Assembly (NCBI RefSeq): GCF_016920785.2
Contig: NW_024609857.1
Location: 131,433,094-131,497,093 of the forward strand
Origin: Ixodes scapularis
Lineage: Eukaryota > Arthropoda > Arachnida > Ixodida > Ixodidae
DNA length: 64,000 nt
Direction: 5' to 3'
The notes under the pieces: model-generated
Databases searched by the model: none
What the model was told of the DNA's origin: nothing
Seen by the model: the letters and a program-made list of their open reading frames with translations, nothing else
Part shown: one piece after another, positions 34,601-46,821 of the stretch
Position numbering within the stretch: the first letter of the stretch is position 1
Layout: each line of letters starts with the position of its first letter
Program-made: the position numbers and the translations under genes

Positions 34601-37600
34601 CGCTTTTCCAGTTTAAGCACTATTTTAGCAGAGGCACCCATTGATGCATAACTACGAGCCAACCACTCCCTCGTGCATTATTGTTTGCGAGCTTCTGCAC
34701 TGGGGTGATTCCACGAGAGATCAAACCAGCAGGTCGACTCAACATTTTTATTTTTTATTTTTTTTTTATATGTGATGTACACTCCAATGAATCACACAAA
34801 ACGGAACTTTTTGTCTCGAAAACCGCGTTTTCACTACGATAAAACTTTTTTTTAAAGATTGCACTATGGCTTTGCTTCCACCACAGACTGCATTAGGTGC
34901 CAACTTTGCGGTCCTGTGGAAGGCAGGCAAAGAATGGTACGCCAAAAATGTTTCCTGTATCATGTAACACACCAAAGTTTAAGTCAACTGCATGCAACTA
35001 TTGTGTGCTTTATGAATTAAAAATATATATAAAAATTCCTAACTTTAGACCTGGTGCAACAAACACACTAACTTTCAGGCCTTCTACCTCAATCTGTATG
35101 GCATTAATGAGGCCAAGGCATGTAAATTATTCGTAAAAAATATGAGCTTCCCAATAAAGATATAAACATAAAAATTATTTTAACAAAAACACATTTTCAA
35201 AAAAATATTTATATTGAAAAAACGAAATAAAAAAAAAACCCTGTCTCGATTTCCTTAAAACTCTACGTTACAACTCTCCTTAGGCCAGGCAAAAACAAGT
35301 GCAAAAATGTGTTGCATCATTTGCTTGGTACAAAAATTGTAACCGGTCAAAGTGGCAATTGCAAAGCGTCTTGACTCCGGCGTTTTTCGTTTCTCCCCAC
35401 TGCTAACTTTTTTTTTCTAAAAAAATGCAACTTTTTTATTATTTTTTTTGTCAGAAATAAGAAAATTTATATGTTTTAGCTTGCTGTCAGAGAGAGAAGA
35501 TATCTTTCCAGATTTCCTTTTGCTTGTGGCTCTCTACGGGCAGTCATGAAAGTTTACGATGGGTGGTTCCACGAGAGTTCAAACCTGCATGTCCACTCGA
35601 CAATTTTTTTTTATGCGATGTACACACAAATGAATCACACGAAACTCAACTTTGTTTATCGAGAAAGCGTTTTTACTTCAAGAAAAAAAGAAAGCATTAA
35701 GACCGCGCGACAGCCCTGCTTCCACCGCAGACTGCAATAGTTGCCAACTTTGCGGCCCTGTGGATGGCAGGCTAAAAGTGTTACGACAAAAATGCTTTTG
35801 TTTCTTATAATGCTTCAAAGTTTAAATCAACTGGATGCAATTATTATGTTTTCTATAAAATAAAATTTATAAAAAATGCATAACTTAGACTAGGCGAAAC
35901 AAATACACTAACTTTGTGGCCTTCTACCCCAATATGTATGACGTTAACGTGTTTGAAAACTATACACAATAAAGGCGAAGGCATCAAAACTATACTTACA
36001 AAATATGATTTTTGATAAAAATATAAACATTAAAAAAATAAATTTTAAACAACACATTAAAAAAAACATGTTGAAAAAAAGAATCCGGTTTCCATTCTAT
36101 TAAAACTTTGGGGTACAACTCTCCTTAGGCCAGGCAAAAAAACATTGCACCATTTGCTTGGTACAAAAGTTCTAACCGGTCAAAGTGGCGGTGGTGAAAT
36201 GTCTTGACTTCAACGCTTTCGCTTCTCTCCGCCGCTGGTCTGTCTTTGCACTCTTTGAAAAAGTTCACTTTTTTTACCGCTTCATACAAGAGGTTCAGTC
36301 GATAGTATGTATTTACATGAAACACTACAAAAGTTAGCGATGCTTCTGTCGCTTAGAATGGGCCCACATAAAATTAAATTGTTGTTGGCCTTCCTGGCTG
36401 CCTTGCGAGTTCAAACCAATGTTAAGATGGCACATTTGCTATAATCAGATTTAAAAAGGTTCAGTGTCAGTGAGCTCGGTTGCAGCAGTTCCCGCCACCA
36501 AGAGGACATGACCGCACTGCTCATCTTGTGTGCAGATCTACACATGCCACGATTGTATGCCTAGTACACGTGGCAGAGTTTTCCACTCGTCCGTCTTCTG
36601 TCTACGAAACTGCTCGACGGCTGCAACAGGCGCATGAACCAGTGACATGTTCTTCAGCATGTCTGTCAGCTGAGCAATCACTTCAGGTGCAGACTGGATG
36701 AGATTGATGTTTCCTGACCTCAAGCTGTGCAGAGAAGCGTGAGGCTTGATGACCCCACCCACAACCGTCACAAGCGTTCTTCCCTGGCACGTAGCCAGGA
36801 TTCTGTTTCGGTGGGGGCCCGCCGATGACAAAATGCTGTATGAAGGGGAGGGGGGGAAAGGAGGTGCCAGCAAAATGAAAGATTTTGGGGGGGGGGGGGG
36901 GGGGAGGAAGACAGAGAGGGAGGGAGGGAAAGAGGGGGGGGGGGAGGGGGGGGGGGTTCGGGCCCCATTTGCCCCCCCCTGGCTACGTGCCTGGTTCTTC
37001 CCATGCCCTGTGGCAGAGAACAGCCATTGGCTGTTCTCTGCAGTTGGCACGGCACAGCTCATACAACTGAGACCTGTTCTTAAAAGGGCTCGCAGCACCA
37101 TCGCAAACGTAGGTTGCATGCGTGTAGACGGGCGATGTTTCCTCCAAGAGCTCGTGCACCTTTCCTATGGCATATAAGGCATGCGCTGAATCGTGATGCA
37201 AGTCATCGCTAATAACGACAGAGCTCTTAGTTGACTTTCTTGTCGTGACGACGAAGGTACAGATAGAAACTTGCTTTTTGTGCCAATGGTAGGACTGTGT
37301 TTCATTCGGGAGGAGAACTGTCCAAATTTCTGCAAAATCAAAATGCAGAGCAATGCTTGTTCTCTGTTCACATTCCTTCGACTCATGGATAGCCGCGGCT
37401 TGAGTGCGACATACATAATCGTGAAAAATCCATTTGGTCACCCATTTGCCGAGCTCTTTTACAAAGCTGGTTGGGGAGACTGTCTTTTTGATTAAGTTGC
37501 CGCGTTCCCACAAAGAAAATGTGAGCTCATCTTCGTCAGTCACTCCCAAACTATCCCCGGTAAGGCTGTCACCCATTGGGCAGCGCTCACACTGACACAA

Positions 37601-40600
37601 GGAACATTTTGTGGGCGGCGAGCTGCAAAGGCAAAGCGCTTTCAAGCTTTCTATTGGTTTCTCGCTATCTGTTGTGTTTTCGAGCGCGGAAACACACATG
37701 TTGGCATTGGCGCAATAGGTGCAGACGCAGACTTCTTGCAGAGGGGGCGTGCAGTACCCATTTTGGGTGCGAGGTGTACAACTTTAACAGACCAATTGAA
37801 CTGCAAGGGTGAGCTTCGTGGAATATTCAAAATGTTTCCTGTACTGAACGTGTCATAAATCTCTTTGAGACATACTCTCTTTTGCCGTCAATGATAACAG
37901 ACACGTCTTTTTTGTTCGGGCTCTGCCGCGAGCATTCCAGTTCATCTTTTGTGAAGTAGTCCAGTGCAACCTGCATATCTGACGGGCTCGATCTTGACCT
38001 CGTGTAGGAATCCAAAACTGGCCACACCCCATTTTTCTCGCGCCAATTTTGAGACTTCCCTTGCATGTATTTTGTGACAGCTAGAACTACCTCCTGAAGT
38101 AGTTTCCTAGGCGGTTCAGGTGGAAGTAAGGTTAAGAGACAAAGACGCTCTTGGTAGGATGTTGAAGCCTCATAAGCTTGTTTAAAATTCCTTAGCCAAC
38201 CAGTGCATATGCCACATTCCTCCTCTGTCTTTCCAGGGGTACTGCTGCTTCCATAGGTGTTACTTAAACTTGAGCATATTTTTGTCAACACTTCCTTTTC
38301 AATCTCTGCCTGTTTTCTGTCTCCATAACATTTTCTGAGCCATTTCCAAATGGAAGATGCTGGCTTCAACGGAGAAACTTTGGAAAGTTTGACGTACCTG
38401 GGGAGGTCACTGACTGCTGCTTCTTCCTGAAGAAATTTCTCGTCGGTTTCTTCAGGTGTGCCGGCAGATGAGGATATTAGCTCTTCTTCCCGAGGAAGTG
38501 TCTCATTTGTTTCTTCAGGTGTGCCGGCAAATAGGAGCGCCTTCAGGAGCCGAAAGCAGTGCTGGCAGACCTGGTCTGTATCTTGCAAATTACTGCATCT
38601 TGGTAGCAGCTTCTGCAGTGATTCAACATCTAGGAGCCTGACACTGCAAAAATTTCTCTTGGATTGTATCTTGTATTTGTGAACGCTGAGGTAATCGACG
38701 CGAAAAAACTCTGAGTGAGCTATGAGCTGCGTACATTGCGTGCACAACGGCGACGTCTGTCGCTTCTCCCGTTGCTTCGTCTGCGCAGCCAAGCTGACTG
38801 AAACCCGAAGGTTTCGCAATGCTGTTGCGACCGAGGAGTTCCCCCGCTGACGACCAGCGCTGGTGGCTATGAACCTGGCACAGTCAAAGTTCATGGGAAG
38901 TGAAGCTCCGCCTCTGTGCCTTTCCTGGGCACACACACACAAACACACAGCTGTCCAGATGATATCACTGCCGCGGTGACATCAATTCTGTCACCGCGCA
39001 TTCTAAAAGAGTCTAGATGAACTGTCACAGTAATCCACCTTGATGCGCTCAAAGTTTCCTTCAAGGGAAAGCATTGACGAGCCGTCATCTTTAGGTAGCT
39101 GTTACGTTTTTAGACGCAAAGAAGGAAGCTCATCAACGTTCGTGCCGGAGTCAGGCTGAAGACTGCTCGAGTCTTGTTTATTAAAACTGTAGAGAATAAA
39201 GGGGCGGGGCCTCAGGTACAGGAGTATGGTGTGCTTATGTTATGGCGGAGCCAAGGAGGATGTGTATGTTTGCCCAGCGGTAAACACGACCTCAAATATC
39301 TTGCCAGCTCCTGACAGCGAGAGCGACCGCGAACCACATATACCGCGCGGCAAGCGTAAACCTCCTCCTTGGCTCCGCCGTAACATAAGCGTCTCGTACC
39401 CTTGTACCCGAAGCGTCGTTCTTTTATTATCTACACTTCTCATAAACGAGACATGCGAAGTCCAAGCGCGATCAAGTTCAAGAAGTTCTGCCTTTCCCAA
39501 CCTCCTCTCCCCCCGACCTTTTTTCCAAACACACACTGCAGTGGTTCACCGAGTAGGAGCTCGTATTTCGCTTACGGCGCGCGCCGAAACAGGAATCATC
39601 GTTTCATGTTTGTATGTTCTTCACAGGTGCCCGGGGCAGCTACAAAACTGATGCGAACACAGAAGTGTAATATGCTGGTTCTCCACCATAACCTTGCATG
39701 CTTGAGCGTAAATTTTTATGAGTGCCTGTAGACAGCCACACGCAAAAGAAAATCTGGAAAGATATCTTCCCTGACAGTAAGCTACAACACATAAGTTTTT
39801 TTATTTGTAACAAAAAAAAAAGTTGAATTAAAAAAAAAAAAAGAAATAAAGAAAGATAGCAGCGGGGAGAAACGAAAAACGCCGGAGTCAAGACGCTTTG
39901 CAACCGCCACTTTGATTGGTTACAATTTTTGTACCAAGCAAATGATGCAACATGTTTTTGCACTTGTTTTTGCCTGGCCTAAGGAGAGTTGTACCCCAAA
40001 GTTTTAATGAAATCGAGACCGGATTTTTTAAAATTTTGTTTTGTCAATATAAATATTTTTTTTTTAAATGTGTTGTTTCAAAATAATTTTTTGTTATGTT
40101 TATATTTTTATTGGGAAGCTCATATTTTTGACGAATAATTTAGATGCCCTGGCCTATATTGTGTGTAGCTTTTTGAACTCGTTAATGATTACAGATTGAG
40201 GTAGAAGGCCTGAAAGTTAGTGTGTTTGTTGCTCCTGTTCTAAAGTTAAGAATTTTTTATATATTTTTTTAATTCATAAACACACAATATTTGCATGCAG
40301 TTGACTTAAACTTTGGTGTGTTACATGATACAGGAAACATTTTTGGCGTACCATTCTTAGCCTGCCTTCCACAGGACCGCAAAGTTGGCACCTAATGCAG
40401 TCTGTGGTGCGAGCAAAGTCATCGTGCAATCTTTAAAAAAAAATTTTATCGTAGTGAAAACGCGGTTTTTGAGACAAAAAGTTTCGTTTCGTGCGATTTA
40501 TTTGAGTGCACATCACATATACAAAAACCAGAAAAAAAAAATGTAGAGTGGACCTGCTGGTTCCATCTCCCGTGGAATCACTCACTCCTTTATTGGATTA

Positions 40601-43600
40601 ATGCCGAGATCGGGGATTCCTTGGCTGCCATTCAAAGCAGGTAGGGGTTTCTCGAGATAAGTTTGAGAACCCTCGCTCTGCTTAGAGCAAGCTGTCTGCT
40701 TCTTGCGCAGGAGTTGCGGTGACGTCAGAACGGCGCTAAGCTCCGATTGGCTTCGACTAAAAGGATAGTGGGTAGACCTAAATGCTAGATGCTTTGAAGT
40801 CTACCCACAATGACCAATAAGTGGTCGGCGTTCTGGCTTTATTGCAACCCGTATGCAAGAAGCAGACAAACTTGTGCTCTGCATTGGGAGCGTGCGGCAC
40901 CTAAAGAGGGCGTGCCACTCCGTCTTGGTAGCTGGTTGGCTGCGTTACCGAACACATTGCCCGCGTTTCGTCGCATAACGAATTGCTGCCCGCTCCGACC
41001 CCTTCTAATGCGCCGTGGCGTCTTAATCTCCTCCGCGCCTTCCGGCAGTTGTGTTTCTCAATCTCGCCCCGGAGTAAAGGCTTGCCACCTTGACAGTCAA
41101 AAAACCAACCCGCGTCCGGAGTTCTCTGCTCTGGCTTTCGTGACAATCGACCCGCAGGAGTTGCTCGGAGCTCGGGTTCGATCGTGTCCTCCGCAGTTTA
41201 AGCGGTAACAAAAGCAACGTGCCGCCGTGTCTTTCGTTTGTCTGCGACGAAACTTGCCATCACAAAACGCTTGTGCTTTCAACGGTCTGGAAATCACTAC
41301 GGGACAACACTCGCCTGTGCTGGCTATTTATGAAATCTATAGGGAAAGTATTTTCTGCTCTCCTTACTATCGGATAGCTCTTTCCTCTCTGGCAGATTGA
41401 ATAGCCGTGCTGGGATGAAAATGATTGTGGCAGTTTTCGTGATGTACGGAGGAGACCTGTGTTCTCAATTTTTGAGTCCTGTGGCCCTGAAGCTATTGTA
41501 TACGTAGTATCACTAGAAACTAAGGTTGACCGCTTCGTAGAGTGCCTTCGCCAATCCGGTTGTGGTCGATGCAAGATGCTTCTGCTACGAGCCACACCGT
41601 GGCGCCAGTGTCTTGTCTCATGCTTTTGATAGGGCAACAACGAATGCGAGTAGGTTTTCGAACGCCAAAATACAAAACCTTTACTCTGGTGGAGTGAGAT
41701 GGGGTAAATGTTGGAACACTGCCTCTGCGTGTTCCAGGAGTGCAGGACCTGAACTGCGACCACGTTGCTAGCCACGTGGGCAAGCTGCAAGGGTTGACCA
41801 ACCTCATTCGAGGAGTGCCCGTCAATGCTTCGAGGGGTCGCGTCTACGTCCCCCTCCAACTTTTGGCCAAGGTGAGTGGCGTTCGAGTGCCCGACATTAT
41901 TGCGCGCCCTCTTTCTCGGAAGGTTTGCAGATTTTCAGGAAAGAGGGAGAGAATCGGAAGTGGCTTGGGACAAGGCAAATGAAAGTGGAAGGTTGTGTGG
42001 GCCTGGGTCGCTCATGAACATTTAATTTTTAACACCGAGCCAAACTTGACGTTCATATTTAGACAATGCAAGGTCGGTCTGTCTTCGAGGTACGACGATG
42101 CCAATTTATGCTCTTGATGAGAAGTTTAGTCGGTGCAGTGCACCTGCTAGCCTGGGGCTTTTAATGTGCATCGCACAGAAGCGATACACGACCGAACGTC
42201 GTTACTATGCTCATCCTGATCGAAACGGCCAGGGGTGTGGGTCGAGCCCAAGATGTCCGGGTTCATCAGCATAATTTTCATTGTATTCGAGCGTCTTTTT
42301 TTTACGCTGTAAATAAAGATGCTTCTGAGTCAAGGCTCAACATTTGAGAAACTAAGAATGGACTTCTTCCAAAACCGACGCGCCCCATCGCGGCGAAATA
42401 CCACGCGGTGCACTCTGGGAACTAGTTGGCCACTCAGTTTCGGTTTCGACTGAGCAGCTTCATTTCATGCTTTCACGCCGCGACCAAACATGCTGCTTGC
42501 GTTTTCGATTATCTGACTTTTGACAAACGTACAATACACTCATTCTCGAGTGATACACACTGAAGACCGGGGCACTTTCCTTGGTTCCCGAAACACCGGA
42601 TATTGTGCGTGCGTATGCGAACGCAGAAAGCCGTGGCTTAGTCACCTCACCCCACGAGGGCATGTTTGAGCTCAATTTTAATAATCCCGTTTAGTACCAG
42701 TGAGCTAGAACTGAAATTTGTTCATCTGGAGCCTTACACGTATTTTGTTCGCCAAAATTCCGTTTCTTGTTACTTCATTGGGTGAAAAGCAAGCCGCATC
42801 CTCACAGGGTATCAAAGGTGAGCCCAGCGTTTACGCACAAACTGTTAAAGAAACGCAACTTGATTCGACCTCACTACTGCACAAAAGTTACAATGATGTC
42901 TTCCTCGTGTCATCATATATCTCCAACTCAAATTTTATGCTGATAGAAGATTAACTTTTCGCAAACGCTGAGACCGGCTAGCTACGACGGAGGCCCTAAC
43001 AAGCGTCCCCTGCTCCTCGCTAAGCCTTTTTGGACGAGTTTTTACTGACGCCCAAGATCTGTGCCTGAACGGTGTGTCTGAAATTATCTCGGCATACTCA
43101 GGCAGGAAGAAAACAAACACATAACAAATATTATGGCCATTAGCAACCGTCAAACGCGCTTTGAATTCGTTGGAGCACTTGTGTAAAGAACGTCGCACCG
43201 TATACGCCGGACGGGCATGAACCCCTATGCGGTGCGCATATAGGGGTTCATGCCCGTCCGGCGAACGGTGCGACATTCTTCACACAAGTGCTCGACTTTT
43301 GCTTTCTTAAAACGGTCTGTATGTGCGAATTCGCCTATATGATTGCAGGACAACTTTATGCGAATACGCGATGTTGAATATTAGTGAAATGCAAGCGGGA
43401 GGGGACTTCACTTCGTGCAGTGCTGCGGGTCAGTACAGATAAGAGATAAGAAGTGTGTTGAATTTGAGCTTTTCAATGGCGCCTCCGAGTTTTACCTCGC
43501 ATACTCAGGCATATTAAGAAAAACAGTAATTGTAAAAAGTAATATTTTGTCTATAGACGCACGAAACAAACAAACTTCCTGATCAACAACACTAATGTAA

Positions 43601-46600
43601 AGGCGCGAGCTCGATGTATGCATACTTATTGGTTGCTACAGCTTGTTGATTCGTACACAAGCAAGATCCCCGAATTCGCAGCGTCAAGATTCCCAGCTCT
43701 GGCTCGTCCACATACCTCGGTTGGAACGCTAACAGGAAGGCTCAAGTACAAAAATACAACAAGCATGTGTTAAGACAAGCTATACGTCTCAGGCTTGTGC
43801 TAAAGCTTCGAGGTCTGGCCATTTAGGTTAGTTTAGAGACCGCAAATGACGCTCTCGGCACCAGAAAACAATCTCTTGTCGACGTGTCGATCGAAACCGA
43901 AACCGTGCCACCTTCCTCCCTGGCCAACTAGTTCCCAGAGTGCAACGCGCGCCGTGTTGCATGCAGGGCTTTATGGAAGTAGTCTATTCAAAACTACCAC
44001 AAAAATAAAAGAGAAACTAGCTCGCCACTGACTTTTTGTTTGCTTGTCTAAAGTCCAGCAATTTGTGAGTGAGATTATCTTGAGCCCTGCCACTTGGAAC
44101 ACAAGACGAATCAATATTGCATACTTCTGCCGAAGTCTTTTGGTCATGGGCTAAGTCGTCTTTTAACCAGGTAACCTTTCCTTTTCAGCACAAAGTTTCT
44201 CAAGAATCGCTCGCCAGGGGGAAAGCGGACACAAGGGAAGTGATATACGAGCTGGCCTGTGCTGCGCATCAACACTTGGAAAAGGTAAGCCCGATCTTTC
44301 GCACGCGGAAGTTAGAGAAACAAATAACAGGCTCTAAGAAATAGCCAGTACAAAATAGTGCTAGTTTACAAGCGACTGAATGGTGATTCCAGCTTAGTAC
44401 TACTGGGTGTATCAAGGAGTGGCTAGGCTTTTTAAATCGAGCGCAAAATTCGGTTTTTTAACCTATCGTGCTACGACTTTGTGCAGCGTTGCCCACAGAT
44501 GGTTCATGTTTTTTTTAACATTTGCAACGAGCGAGCTTACGTGAGGAAAAAGTAAAGAAAGCAAAAGGCTTAGCTCCTATGGAAATGCGGCGAAGCCAAA
44601 GGTTTTCAAACAATACGACGCCGTTGTGCACGGGGACAAGAGATGGCACAAGCGGTCGCGATGCCAACGAACGAGCATACGGTGCCGAGAGCCGGCGTCT
44701 CTAGCGGACAATGTTTTCGACTCAAAAGCGGAGCGCGTTCTGCAGACGGCGACAGTCGCAGAAACAAAAACAGGTGCGGTAACAACAAGGAACTGCAAAG
44801 CAGACGACATCGGTACCCCGAAAAAAACAGTTAAAATATCCCGACGAACCATTTTTCTAATTGATTATGTGTCCATTCAATATGTTTTGTCAGTAAGGAT
44901 GATAAAATAATGCATTGGTAACTGATATCAGAAAAGCTCGTGCCGCTTTTGAGTTGAAAAGGCGTCTGTTAAAGACACCGGCTCTCGGCGCCGTATGCTC
45001 GTTCGTTGGCGCAGTTGGCATCGCGATCGCTTGCGCCCTCTCGTCTCCCGTGTGAAGCGGCGCCGTATTGTTTGAAGACTGGTGGCTTTGCCGCATTTCC
45101 ATAGGAGCTAAGCCTTTTCCTTTCTTTACTTTTTCCTCAGGTAAGTTCGCTCTTCGCAAATTTTACAAAAGAAGTGCACCATCTGTGGGCAACGCTGCAC
45201 AAAGTCGTAGCGTGATAGGTTAAGAAACCGAATTTTGCGGTCGATCTAAAGAGCCTGGCACTTTTTGATACACCCTGTAGATTGGTTAAAAATTTGGTGC
45301 TGCCTCATTCATTTTCATGTTAATGGTCAGACGACTTAAGAAAATGCTTTAAAAGGCTGTTTATGCTCCAATGTCGACAAACACAATGCGCACTGACGCA
45401 AACTGACGTTCGTTGTCAACGACGTCACGGCGCGCGTTGATGAGAAGTCGCTCACTTGGTGGTGTTTCTAGTGCGGCGCGGTTCAGCGTAGACCAGAGCG
45501 CACTGACATACTTTCGAGGCCCGCGCATGCGCGTCACGGCTCGCGTGCGGAGCGCTTTTGCGGGGACGTGTTTTTGCCTTCTAACTTCTCGATGGCAAGG
45601 TACTCGGCCGAGCCCCGAGCCAGCTCAAGTACTATGGTGTGCTTTTCACAAGTACCAACTTTCCACATTTTGAAGCACCCTACTCATCAAGTAGAACATG
45701 GACATTGAACAAAAGCAAAAAATAGCTGCTACGCTGTTATGGCTGCAAATGGAATGCTGGAAACATCCTACAGTGTATGTTATGGATATTTTCGATTAGC
45801 GCATAAATTTTACATCATAAAGACAAGCGTGAATGAAAAAAAATATAAAAGCATCTTGATGGTACCTTATGAGCCATTTGCTAATATTTGTACAAAGAAC
45901 TCTTTGAATCAGAAAACGGTAAAAAGTTATTTTATCATTTTGTTCTCTCATATTTATATTATAAACGATCGTCTCTCCTGAGACACTTCGCATCACGGGA
46001 AAGATAATGGCAGTTACGAGATCGTCCTGGTGGCCTGCGACACTCTGCCCAGAAGATGCACTTAAAAGAAAAATATTTTTAATATTCTTCTGCTTTATGC
46101 TTCGTAACACTCACTTGAAGCAGACACATATTTTCTAAACATGAAAATTAACAAAGATCATACTAATGACATTCTGTCATTCATTTAGGTCAAACAAAAA
46201 AAATGGTAGAGGAAAGGGGTCACTCACCGCAGCAAAGTACTCATATGTATATGTGGTAAGACACTAGTACGCCACTGGGACAATATCACAATACTCAATA
46301 ATGGCAACACCTCCTATCGGTTTCAGTTTTAAGCAGGGACTCAAACCGTAATTGTAACCAAAACCAAAAACTGTTTAGAACAAAATATTTTTAGTAACCG
46401 TAACAATACCATTATTTGAAATTTATGACAACCGTAATTGTAAATTATTTACCAGTAACCAGTATTAACTGATATTAACCCAAGAATAAAAATATTTTTT
46501 GTCAAGAATGACCTTTAGGACGGATCTTGAAATGTTGTGGCCATTTGACAGAGCTTCCGTCAGCGAGTTGTTCATAAGTAATACATGTTTGGTGAATCCA

Positions 46601-46788
46601 AATTTAAGATTAAGAATACTTACTTAGAATCAGTGGCCGAGCTTGTGCTTGTGCTTTATTTTCTTCCCACTCATATTATCAAATACACTTTTTTTAAATA
46701 TTTTTCCATCCTTCAACTGCTGCGTCTGTGCACTTTCCTTCATACCCATATATTTCTCGGAAGCATCTGTATACATTTTCCCCGTTAC

Positions 46789-46821
<33 letters not shown>

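Larger units (their letters stand above)
34705..40581 (-). mobile_element. 5.9 kb DNA transposon with very long inverted ends, left end duplicated
   Basis: The outer arms 34705-35560 and about 39700-40581 are mutual inverted repeats of roughly 0.85 kb, beginning gtgattccacg. Immediately inside the left arm a second, diverged direct copy of the arm occupies 35563-36340. Between the arms, on the minus strand, lies a broken transposase gene (36540-38948). The transposon fills most of the distal half of NDUFAF6 intron 5. Its superfamily is not assigned. Confidence 0.85.

Noticed and set aside
36844..36970. Long Gly/Arg and Pro frames over the G-rich block
   Set aside because: They are translations of homopolymer inside a miniature element.
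40810..41208. 132-codon plus-strand frame upstream of exon 6 as an extra exon
   Set aside because: It does not match NDUFAF6 and exon 5 joins exon 6 directly in phase.
41260..41859. 199-codon antisense frame
   Set aside because: It covers exon 6 of NDUFAF6 on the opposite strand and has no domain of its own.
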